Shown here piece after piece: positions 46,354 through 54,990 of a DNA stretch of 64,000 nt. The position numbers were made by a program, and so were the translations under genes. Origin of the DNA: Ricinus communis (taxonomy: Eukaryota; Streptophyta; Magnoliopsida; Malpighiales; Euphorbiaceae). How positions within the stretch are numbered: position 1 is the stretch's first letter; every line of letters starts with the position of its first letter. The stretch covers positions 434,001-498,000 of the forward strand of contig NC_063263.1 in assembly GCF_019578655.1 (NCBI RefSeq). Reading direction: 5' to 3'. The notes beneath the pieces are model-generated. The model did not search any database, was not told where the DNA came from, and saw nothing but the letters and a program-made list of their open reading frames with translations.

Positions 46354-47824
46354 TGATAGGCTAATTGTGTTAGCTACAATCTAAGGCAGTGTACCTATCG
46401 ATGCAGTCTAGCACTAATGGCGAGTATCAAGGTCGTATTCCTCGGGAAAGTGAAAGCCCAGAGTTACTTCTTTGTTCTTTATTATATTAACCTAAGATGA
46501 ATGATGAATAATTTCTAAACTAACTAATAGCTACAAGCTAAATTCTAAGGGAGATGCAGGAGTAATTGATAACTAAAACAACCAAGACAAGAAAGCAAAC
46601 CCAAAGGGAACCTAAACTAGTTGGCAATCAAACAACAGATAAAGGATTGGTGAGTCTAATTATGCTACTCGTGGACAAATTCTGAACCGAATTCGGTTTC
46701 TCTCTCGAGATAACCGAATTCCTAAATCTAATAACCTAAAGTTGGAATCTCTTCCTAACGGTTGATTCTTAAATTAGCATTAAGCTTTAATCCGCCTCTA
46801 CTAAGCTTTGTTAATTCTTAATCCGGCTAGTTAATTATCCTTATCTCTAAGCGATTATTAACCAATTCTTGCTATTCATAATTCCAATTGCCAAATGGAC
46901 TTCTCAATCACACAAAGCAATCTAAAAACACAATTCACAACGTCTCATGAATAATGCATTATCTTATTAATACTGAAAGCAAGAAGAATACAAAGCTAAC
47001 CCAAACAATCCAACAATATAATATTAAGCCAACATAGTAAAGAAATTCCAATGGATTTAATCAGTCTAGCTAAATATGTTAATGTTTAAAACAATCTAGG
47101 AAATCAATTACAATGAAAGAATAATGAAAATAAAACATGTACACCCTTTTCTCTTGAATTGGATGAACAGCTCCAAATCTGGATCTACACTTTGATTAAT
47201 CTCTTAAATTGCCTCTTGAATTGCTCCACTACTGTTTTGCACTCGGAACCTTGCGATTCCAGGATTCTTCCTCCCTGCAACTCTCTGCACTCAATCGCGC
47301 GCAGTGTACCAGGTGATCTATGTCACTCCTTCCCCCTCCTTTTTTTTCCTAAAAATTACATTTTCCTTATATATTTAATTCAACACGACCGTGGTCAAGG
47401 CCATTACGCTTTGGTCGGCCACTGGCTAGAGTCCGTGCCATGCCAAACCATAAAGCCGAATCTCACACAACTAGGGGCTCACTACTAGCCACCACGCGTC
47501 GGCCGGAGGCCGTGGTGGCTACAGAAATCGTGCTCAAACCATTATTTGAAGACCAAGTTTCGATGGTTGGTCATGGCGAGAGTCCGTGCCGCGGATGGTC
47601 AAGGGCCTCTCAGATCAACGCGGGCTCTTGTCTGATCTTGATGAATTCTCATCTATTTCCACAGGTATTGATCTATAATTGCTTAAACACCGATGACGGT
47701 CCTATAAATACTCCTGAAATGCAAAAGAAGACAAAACACGGGTGATCTGGGAATAAAAGCACAATAATTGCTAAGAACATACACAATAATATGCAAGCAA
47801 ATATGTGTAAAACTATGCACATCA
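46354..47824 (-). repeat. A1 5' LTR
   Basis: 1471 bp. Contains the full R-U5 hairpin (plus strand 46686-46722, aaccgaatt...aattcggtt around tctctctcgagat), and GC-rich dyads in U3. It is about 120 bp longer than the 3' LTR, mostly in the GC-rich U3 part around 47390-47600. Confidence 0.9.
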
Positions 47825-48351
47825 AGCACAAAGACAAACTCTTTCTTTGATTGAGTGAAACACGAGAGTAAATGTCTTTACTTTGAGTTTTAAACATGTG
47901 CAAGCATTGTGTGTGTGTAGATATGTTTGTCAGAGAGAGTTTGCTAGAGGACGTCGAGATCTTCTTTATCAATCTTATAATAGCTTGTGGGGATGAAAGA
48001 ATGATGATTATTATGAAAAGTGTTTGCAAAATTTCTACAATCCTAAACCTAAGCCAAAGAAGATAGAAATACAATCACGTCAATATTTCATTGATGAACT
48101 TTCAAAGGATATAAAATCTTTAAGGAGTAGCCTTAAACATAGTTTTGAAGATTTAAAGGGATTGGAGCATCTTAAAGATAAAACTGAGTCTAAGTCATCT
48201 TTGGAAATAAATATTGATGATATAGAAAAGGTAAATTGCTCTATTGAAGTCAATGAAGATACAAAAAGCATAATGAATGAAGATGGTGAAAAAGATAATA
48301 ATTTGCAACTTTTGAGCAAAATCTAAGGTGAAGAGATCATTATTGAAGATG
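47825..48351 (+). CDS. E internal ORF, N-terminal part, unknown protein
   Basis: The frame runs from about 47925 with one TGA near 47997, and is open from there to a TAA at about 48325. It starts FARGRRDLLYQSYNSLW, continues DDYYEKCLQNFYNPKPKPKKIEIQ, then alternates Lys/Glu/Asp-rich segments (ELSKDIKSLRSSLKHSFEDL). I do not recognise the family. It lacks zinc knuckle, protease, RT or integrase motifs, is hydrophilic and probably helical. Given its place between PBS and polypurine tract it may be a gag-like or accessory protein of a non-autonomous lineage. It is cut by D2 at 48352 and resumes at 49753. Confidence 0.5.
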
Positions 48352-49752
48352 TGATGGGCTCTTTATGCAAACTACACCTAAGGCAGTGAACTGCCTAGCA
48401 CTAGTGATCAAGTACAAGCTCAGAGATCGTAAACCCTGTAAGTTTTCTTGCTGGCATATTTATCTAGTCAGAAATAGGTGTGAAAGTTCTAACATACCGG
48501 TACTAATGGTTATGAGTGCAATTAAGTAAATGAAGGACAACGAACAATCAAAAGACAATTGCAAAGAGAGAAACAAACCCAAAAGGGAGCCTAAGTGATG
48601 GAATTCTAAAGATGGATTTTATGGATTGCTTGATCTTGCTTACCCGTGCCTAAATCTGAATTGAATCGGTTCGGTTCTCTCTCGAGCTTATCGAATTCCT
48701 AAACCTGCACTAACCTAATAGAATCTCTTCCTATCGGATTACTACAGGATTAGCATTAAGTATGATTTAAAACTATTAAGAGTTATTAATTCTTAATCCG
48801 TCGAGTAAATCAACCTTATCTCTAAGTGTTAACTACCGGTCCTTACTATTCAATGTCCAGTTGTAACAAGCATTTCTCAATGTCAAGAAACAACCCAATA
48901 AACAATTAATTCCACGTCTCAAATTAACTGAATCAAACTTTTATTACTAAATAGCGAGAAGATTGCAAGAATGACAATTATAAAACTAACAATTAAGCAT
49001 AATCCATCAATAAAGGTGAACTGATGGGTTCAAAAGATCTAGCTACTCATGTTCATGGTTAAAGCAATTAGGGAACAAAATAAGGAAAAGAAAATTAAAG
49101 GCATGTACACCCTTCTCTTTCAAGTCGAATGATAAACCCTAAATTTGCAAATTCAAATCTCAAACCCTAGTTGCCTCTTGAATGCTCCCAAAGTTTGTCT
49201 TGATCTTCAATTCGATGTTGGAACAAGTGAAATTCCTCCTTCAATTGATGAATTTGATCTCTCAAGGTCTACAATTGAGGTATAGGATTAAGTGTGTGTC
49301 AGAATTGAGTCCAAAATTCATCCCCCTCCAAAAGAATTCAAAATTGCCTATATAGTTGATTCAAGATGGGTCGGCGTCCGAGCAAGTGCGAATCTATTGC
49401 ATCGCAGCCTCCTTCCAGTCGGCCTAAGCTTGTCTTGAGCCACCACAGGCCGTGTTTGGAGGCCATGGTGGCTACGATAGTCATGCTTTGAAATGGCACA
49501 ATTAGGGATAGCCTCTTGTAATTCAAGACGGCGAGTCCAGAGTCCCGTGCTCAACCCTGGTGCTAGTTCTCACCCAATTTGATGGATTTTGGTCCGTAAT
49601 CACACATATTTCCCTCGATTATTGATGGTGTCCTTCGAAATGACCTCGAGGAAAGGAAACAAAAGACAGGTGATTCTAGCATAAAACGGGATAATCATGC
49701 ATAAAAATGTAAACAATCGGGCATGAAAACATGTGTAGTATGATGCTTATCA
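48352..49752 (-). mobile_element. D2: solo LTR (D-type) inside the E ORF
   Basis: 1401 bp with ends TGATAAGCATCATAC...GAGCCCATCA on the minus strand and a perfect 5-bp duplication agatg (48347-48351 and 49753-49757). It matches the D1 LTRs along its length and has no internal region, so it derives from LTR-LTR recombination. Ends are confirmed by the D1 LTR. Confidence 0.93.
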
Positions 49753-49994
49753 AGATGAAGCAAAAGTTGAGCTGGTGAAGGATGAAAATATTTTACTTGA
49801 TGCTATTGAGCCAATTGAACATGTTGATTTTATTAGCATTGAAAGTATTATTTGTTCTAAAGTTCCTCTAACAACTTTTCTGAAAGATCTACAGGTTGCT
49901 AATGAGTTAGTATTATTCTTTGAGATTATATGTTTGCTTCTTTCACAATATTCAAGCAAGATTCGAGGATGAATCTTTTCAAAGAAAGGGGGAA
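49753..49994 (+). CDS. E internal ORF, C-terminal part, and polypurine tract
   Basis: The frame continues after D2 as DEAKVELVKDENILLDAIEP, DFISIESIICSKVPL, LKDLQVANELVLFFEI and ends with a TGA after SSKIRG at about 49972. In the +1 frame the sequence reads KQDSRMNLFKERGND, resembling the DSRTNxFxEGGND end of many plant gypsy polyproteins just before the 3' LTR. The purine-rich aaagaaagggggaa (49981-49994) is the polypurine tract. Confidence 0.5.
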
Positions 49995-50547
49995 TGATGA
50001 GAACCCATGTAGCACAAGGAATCCTACTTCAACAAAGAATCCTAATTCCACTAATGATCCTAATCCAGCAAGGAGTCCTGATGACATCTATTTAGAAGTT
50101 ATTTGTTTCCTTGTTTATTTAGAAATATTGACCATATCTTATTCCCTCTCTTTAAGAAGTTATTTGTTTCCTTGTTGATTTAGGAATCTTAGCCGCATAT
50201 CCTAGTCCTTCTAGGATTAGGATTATTTTGTTTTAAACTCTATAAATAGAGCTATGTAATTCGGCAAATATAGATATCTTTGATTGAATAGAAAACCTTG
50301 TTTTGCTTAAAGAGTTTCTTTGAGTGTTCTTGAAATTAAAGCTTATTTTTTAGGTTTTGATTTCACTTCGACCTTAATTTAATTCTATTAACTTGTTAGT
50401 TTCTAGGATTAATTAAGTTCATCTCATTATAGCTATTGATCTTATTTCTTTATAAATAAGGGTGATAGTTCTGCAAATAACTTTTGGCAAACCTTATAAG
50501 TATCGATCTTAGCGTGTAATCTTCTCTTCCATAGAAGGTTTACATCA
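49995..50547 (+). repeat. E 3' LTR
   Basis: 553 bp, TGATGAGAACCC...TTACATCA, with tataaatag near 50243. It lacks the 87-bp duplication of the 5' LTR but is otherwise nearly identical. Confidence 0.92.
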
Positions 50548-50549
50548 TT

Positions 50550-50991
50550 TGCTTTAATTTCAAGAACACTCAAAGAAACTCTTTAAGCAAAAACAAGGTT
50601 TTCTATTCAATCAAAGATATCTATATATTGCTGAATTACATAGCTCTATTTATAGAGTTTTAAAACAAAATAATCCTAATCCTAGAATGACTAGGATATG
50701 TAGCCAAGACTCATAAATAAACAAAACTTGAAGTAAAAGAGTAGAAAACTCCTATTTTGACTTAGACTTGTTAAAAGAAGATTCCTATTTTGACTTGGAT
50801 TTTGACTTTGAATATTCAACCTTGGACTTGGGCTTTACGTTTGGGCTTGAATTCAACATAAATCAGATTTGATCTTCATGTCTTCACCTTGGGCTTTAAT
50901 CCATGAATGAAATACAATTAATCAAAGTTGAATATCGGTAGGACTCCTAATTGGATTAGGATTCCTAGTGGAAATAGGATTCCTTTTATCG
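50550..50991 (-). repeat. E-type LTR variant in inverse orientation (E')
   Basis: On the minus strand it starts near cgataaaaggaatcctattt and ends ...cttgaaattaaagca. The part 50552-50710 is a clear reverse complement of E LTR positions 50215-50345, including tataaatagagctatgt. It is shorter than E LTRs and its U3 differs, so it is a related solo LTR. E inserted at or beside its end. Exact limits and target duplication are uncertain (candidates caag/gcaag). Confidence 0.65.
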
Positions 50992-51735
50992 CTTGAACCA
51001 CCTCCAGCTGCATCTACTATCTGCTTAGTAGCCAAATTCAAACCATTATAAAAAGTTTGTACTTGTAACCAGATTGGTAGTCCATGTTGTGGGCAGCATA
51101 GCATTAAGTCCTTGTACCTCTCCAAGTGTCGTACATCGACTCATCGTCAAACTGCACAGAAGAAGATATGTCATTTCTTAGTTTAGTAATTTTAAAGGGA
51201 GGAAAGTACTTAACAGAATTTTCTCTGCCAAAGAATCTGAAGTATTGATAGTGTTAGGAGGTAGTGACTGTAGATACCGCTTTGCTTTATTCCTCAAAGA
51301 AAATGGGAACAAGCAGAGACGAATTGCATCATCTGTTGTCCCATTAATCTTGAAGGTATCATAAATCTCAAAGAAACTTGTTATATGTGCATTAGGATTC
51401 TCATCTGGCAAGCCTCCGAACTGAACCGTTTGTTGCACTATTTGAATCACATTAGGCTTTATTTCAAAATTATTGGCGGTAACAGTCGATCTCGTAATGC
51501 ATGTTCGCGTCCCCTCCAGTGATGGTTTAGCAAAATCATACGTCGTCTGATTATTGTCATTGTTGTTGTTGGCGTCTGCCATCTTTACTGTAATGTTTCT
51601 CGACTCGCTCTCGTGTACGGATTTCCCAACCCGAATCTCTTCTTCCCCTACATTCATTCGCTTTCTTAATTGCCTGAGGGATTGCTCTGGTTCTAGTAGA
51701 GGGTGTACTAGATCAGGGTTGGACCTCCTAGTCAT
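50992..51735 (-). pseudogene. H2 gag, N-terminal and capsid part
   Basis: Starts at the ATG 51735 (MTRRSNPDLV), with an Arg-rich region and an Asn-rich stretch. From about 51400 the Retrotrans_gag core reads FFEIYDTFKINGTTDDAIRL, LFPFSLRNKAKRYLQSLP, then AEKILLSTFLPLK. After a frameshift near 51180 the capsid continues ERYKDLM, CPQHGLPIWLQVQTFYNGL and IVDAAGGGS, the end of which is the E-cluster insertion point. The start is chosen because it is the first ATG after the LTR leader. Confidence 0.87.
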
Positions 51736-51889
51736 ACACTACTTGGAATAACAAATAACCAACAATATAAATGAATAAAAGAATAGAATTGAACAAAACA
51801 AATAAAGAATATAGAATACATGGCTAAATTAACAAGAACACACAGTTCATAATATTTCTCAAAACAAATCTCAAAGAATTAAAACTTGA
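51736..51889 (-). other. H2 leader; primer-binding site not recognisable
   Basis: After the LTR (51890) the minus strand reads tcaagttttaattctttgag. The spacer agtttt of the A family is still visible, but the tRNA-Asp PBS that should follow is absent. The rest is AT-rich leader up to the gag ATG. Confidence 0.6.
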
Positions 51890-53265
51890 TGATAGTAAAA
51901 CCATGCAATCACAAGCAAGTGCACCTATCGAATATAATCTAGCTATGGCAAGTATCAATGTTGTATCCTACGAGAATTGAGAAACTATTGCTACTATGCT
52001 ATTACTATTATCTAACCGATCAAAAGAGGATGAAGATTATTAACTAAAAATGATTAAAAATGCAATTGAAAGCTAAATTTTAATAAAGAGAATGAAAGTT
52101 GAAAAAGAATAATAAGATGAGTTAACCCAATTGCGGATCACTTTAGTTAGCTGGCTTACAAACAATAGATTATGAATTGATTGATTAATAATTACGATCT
52201 ATGGATAATTTCTTAAATGAATTGGTCTCTCTTTCAAGTTAACCAATTCCTAATACTAAAGATCTAAAGTTGGAATCTCTTCCTAACAATTAATTTTAGA
52301 ATAGCATTAATCTCTAAATCACCACTAATAAGAATGTCTAGTTCTTATTCCAGTAAGTTATTACACTTATTTCTAAGCTACAAATCACTTAATCACACAA
52401 GCAGTTGTCCAAACTCAATTCAATTTCTCAATTACAAAGGAGTTCTCATATTGATTCAATAATGAAGAAGAAATAATATATTTTATTATACTTGAATGAA
52501 AACTATAATCTTAAATCAACAATCCAATCAATTAAGCATAAAACAAGCCTAGCATGGCTAAAGATCACCCCCAAATGGGTTTAATAGAATTAGTTACATA
52601 TGTTCATGATTAAACTAATACAAGAATTGAATGCAAAGAAGACAAGAAATGAAAAGAATATGAATACCCTTTTCTCAAATGGTAAGATGCTATCCCCTCT
52701 TGAATAACTTTATATCCAAACTCTACAGGTCAAGATCTCTTTCTTCTTTTCTTTGAATCTTTGATCTAATCCTCATGAACATCTATCTTGATGATGTTGA
52801 AGTAGAATTCATCTCAAAGTTTTCCTCTTCTTGATCATTTGGAAGTCAGCTCTCAAGGTCTCTTTCTTTTTTTCTTTGAATCTTCAATCCAATCCTCAAG
52901 GGCAGCTATCTTGATGATGTTGAGGTAGAATTCATCTCCGTTTTCCTCTTCTTGATCGTCTGGAAGTTAGCACTCAAGGTTTGTCTTGAATACTCCAAAG
53001 TTCTCTTTCTTTGTGTAACGCTCTCTTTCTTTATCTTTTCTTTTAACTTAGGTTTTAATATCCAACACGGCCTGGATTTGGGTTGTGCTGGTCAGCACGA
53101 CCTGGATCCATGCCATGTTGATCTAAAAGTGTATATTTGGCCTTCTTTAGCATGGCTTAGATTTGGGTCGTGCTCCTCAGCACGGACATGCTCCTAGGCC
53201 GTGTCACTCTCAGAAACCGTGTTGCAAATCGCTTCTTTTCACCATAAGTAAGGCATTTCAGCACG

Positions 53266-53301
53266 CCCTCTGACCTTGACCATGCTCCTCAGCACGGGCG
53301 T
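53266..53301 (+). repeat. 36-bp direct duplication, left copy
   Basis: Positions 53266-53301 recur at 54751-54786 with one difference (gacctTGacc versus gacctTAacc). The copies flank the B-type LTR insert. The length is far beyond the 5 bp made by LTR integrase, which points to repair-mediated insertion. Confidence 0.9.
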
Positions 53302-54750
53302 TGATGTGCGTAAAATACACACATCTAAATGGGGTTTTTAAGATTGATTTTATGGACATTTGGATGTGAATTGGTCTCAACACTCACCCTATACGTATGT
53401 TTGTGTGCATTAGGTCCAAAAGAGGTCAAAGGATGATAAAGGAAAGAATTGGAGCATAATTGGACGTGAGCCAAACGAGGCTAAGTATGCCCCATGCGGA
53501 AGGTTAACACGACCGTGTTGGATTCAACACTGCCGTGTTACCAACACGCCACAAACACAAACACTTTTGTATGTTTGTGTTGGATGCGTCAAACATGAAA
53601 GAAAAAGAAGCTTTTGTGAGAGCATGACCACGAGAGTAACACCACGGAACACCAACGTGTTGTGACGTACACCCGGGGGACACGGGCTGGAGCAGGGCGA
53701 GTTAAAAGAAAGAGGAAAAGAGGCAGTCAGAAACATCCCAACCCTATTTTTTCTTTCCTAAGGGTTTTCCGAGTTGAAACCAAGAGAAAAGGAGACTTGG
53801 ATCAGGTTTCAATCGATTCCCTTCAAAGATCGAAGATTGGGCAAGGTTCGCCGATTAATTTTCAAATCGAGCAAGAGGAACAAGAATCGATTCAATTGGA
53901 GCAAAAGGATTCGGGGCTTGTTACTCTCATCCAAGGGTATAATCAGGTTTTCTCTACCTTTGCTCATTGTTGTAATTGAATTCTTGTGTATTTTGATAAT
54001 GAACATGATTAGCTAGATTGATTAAATCCATTAGGATTTCTTTACTATGTTGGCTTAGTATTATATTGTTGGATTGTGTTGGATTAGTTTTGTATTCTTC
54101 TTGCTTTCAAGATTAACAAAGATAATCATTATTCATGAGACGCCAATTGTGTGGTTAGATTGCTTTGCGATTGAGAGAAGTCCATTTGGCAATTGGAATT
54201 TTGAATAGCAAGAACTGGTTAATAATCGCTTAGAGATAAGGATAATTAATTAGCCGAGTTACAACAGCTTAATAGAGGCGGATTAAAGCTTAATGCTAAT
54301 TTAAGAATCAATCGTTAGGAAGAGATTCCAACTTTAGGTTATTATTTAGAATCTTGTTCTCGAGAGAACCGAGCGAACCACCCTTGATAGAGAATCATCC
54401 ACGGGTAGCATAATTAGACTCACCGATCCTTTATCTTTTGTTTGGTTGCCAACTAGCTTAGATTCCCTTTGGGTTTGTCTCCTTGTCTTGATTATTTCAT
54501 TTATCAATTACTCCTGCATCTCCCTTAGAACTTAGCTTGTAGTTAATAGTTAGTTTAGAAATTATTCAGTACTCATTTTAGGTTAATATAACAAAGAACA
54601 AAGCAGTAACTTTGGGCTTTCGCTTTCCCGAGGAATACGACCTTGATACTCGCCATTGCTAGGCGCGCAAATTACCTGATTGGATTGTAGCTAACACGAG
54701 TAGCACACATCAAGTTTTTGGCGCCGTTGCCGGGGATCGAACCCGGGTCA
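53302..54750 (+). mobile_element. Captured plus-strand strong-stop cDNA: LTR, PBS and tRNA-Asp copy
   Basis: 53302-54712 is a full B-type LTR (TGATGTGCGTAAAATAC...GCACACATCA), as in A2. It is followed by the 6-nt spacer agtttt, the PBS (54719-54736), and a further 14 nt (17 with the shared CCC) that continue the complement of tRNA-Asp instead of the element leader. No polypurine tract or internal region is attached at the left. This is the composition of plus-strand strong-stop DNA: it starts at the U3 end primed by the polypurine tract and ends in the tRNA primer. Flanks are a 36-bp duplication. The LTR body is decayed in U5 (54340-54420), so the event is not recent. Confidence 0.82.
54719..54750 (-). 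other. tRNA-Asp 3' part (T arm and acceptor), reverse-transcribed
   Basis: The minus strand reads tgacccgggttcgatcc then ccggcaacggcgcca: a T-stem ccggg/cccgg with loop ttcgatc (canonical B box GGTTCGATCC), the 3' acceptor strand caacggc, G73 and a CCA end. CCA is not encoded in nuclear tRNA genes, so this came from mature tRNA. Only the 3' half is present, so it is not a tRNA gene. The match to plant tRNA-Asp(GUC) is from memory of that tRNA. Confidence 0.88.
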
Positions 54751-54786
54751 CCCTCTGACCTTAACCATGCTCCTCAGCACGGGCGT
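54751..54786 (+). repeat. 36-bp direct duplication, right copy
   Basis: Second copy of 53266-53301. Its first three bases (ccc) also continue the tRNA-Asp complement, so the cDNA end and the target share a 3-nt microhomology at this junction. Confidence 0.9.
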
Positions 54787-54990
54787 GTTGGTAGGCATGT
54801 TAAACAGTCTAACGCGCCTGATTCATCTGTTTCTTTCCAATTCTGGTCCGATTTCCCTCTAGTTTTGATAATGTACCTAGAAAAACACCTGAGACAAAAA
54901 GGAAACTAAAATAGGGTGATCCTAATACAAAAACACATAAATTGCTCTAAAAATAACTCAAAATCAAGCATGCGAACATGTGTACTATCA

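Larger units (their letters stand above)
41852..47824 (-). mobile_element. A1: complete non-autonomous LTR retrotransposon inside E
   Basis: The 5' LTR (47824-46354) and 3' LTR (43202-41852) are A-type. Flanks ggcac (41847-41851) and agcac (47825-47829) form a 5-bp duplication with one substitution. On the minus strand: LTR, PBS (46347-46330), gag-like ORF (46197-45835), linker remnants (45660-45069), spacer block near 44985, 3' non-coding region, polypurine tract and LTR. The gag-like ORF is open over 120 codons and the LTRs are very similar, so this is a young copy. No RT, RNase H or integrase is present. Confidence 0.92.
40627..50547 (+). mobile_element. E: LTR retrotransposon with tRNA-Met PBS, nested in H2 gag
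   Basis: The 5' LTR (40627-41267) and 3' LTR (49995-50547) both begin TGATGAGAACCCAT and end TTACATCA. PBS TGGTATCAGAGC follows the 5' LTR, and a polypurine tract (aaagaaagggggaa) precedes the 3' LTR. The flanks cttgc (40622-40626) and tttgc (50548-50552) are a 5-bp duplication with one change. Without its two inserts (A1 and D2) it is about 2.5 kb and carries a single unfamiliar ORF. No protease, RT or integrase motif is visible, so it is non-autonomous. Confidence 0.88.
25941..54990 (-). mobile_element. H2: large Athila-like Ty3/gypsy element, host of several insertions
   Basis: When nested inserts are removed, one element is read from 54990 leftward: 5' LTR (C-type, 54990-51890), gag (51735-50992 and 40626-39660), protease, RT, RNase H, integrase (to 36330, then 30430-29940), a spacer with TATA and intron, an env-like ORF, and a 3' non-coding region ending near 25941 where it is lost against the Tat/Ogre fragment. 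The 3' LTR is not in the window. Inserts are A3, the E cluster, and a strong-stop-like cDNA in the LTR. Gag and integrase frames rejoin at the insertion points. Stops, frameshifts, a protease Asp-to-Asn change and an absent PBS make it inactive. Athila assignment rests on the protease, the env-like ORF and order of genes. Confidence 0.85.
51890..54990 (-). repeat. H2 5' LTR (C-type), interrupted by strong-stop-like insert
   Basis: On the minus strand it begins TGATAGTACACATG (54990) and ends GGTTTTACTATCA (51890). After subtracting the insert and one copy of its flanking duplication it is about 1.6 kb. R-U5 carries the same block order as A and D LTRs (ggaagagattcc, ctttagatc, attaggaattggtt hairpin). 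U3 contains several CACGGCC/GGCCGTG-type motifs. It is the only C-type LTR in the window. Confidence 0.82.

Noticed and set aside
53662..53979. 105-codon Arg/Lys-rich ORF in the B-type LTR
   Set aside because: It lies in U3-R of an LTR; the corresponding region in A2 (about 24129-24419) is open but differs in frame and start, so no protein-level conservation is evident.
54719..54753. A tRNA-Asp gene on the minus strand
   Set aside because: Only the 3' half (T arm, acceptor strand, CCA) is present; anticodon and D arms are absent, and CCA is not genome-encoded in plant nuclear tRNA genes. It is a copy of the primer.
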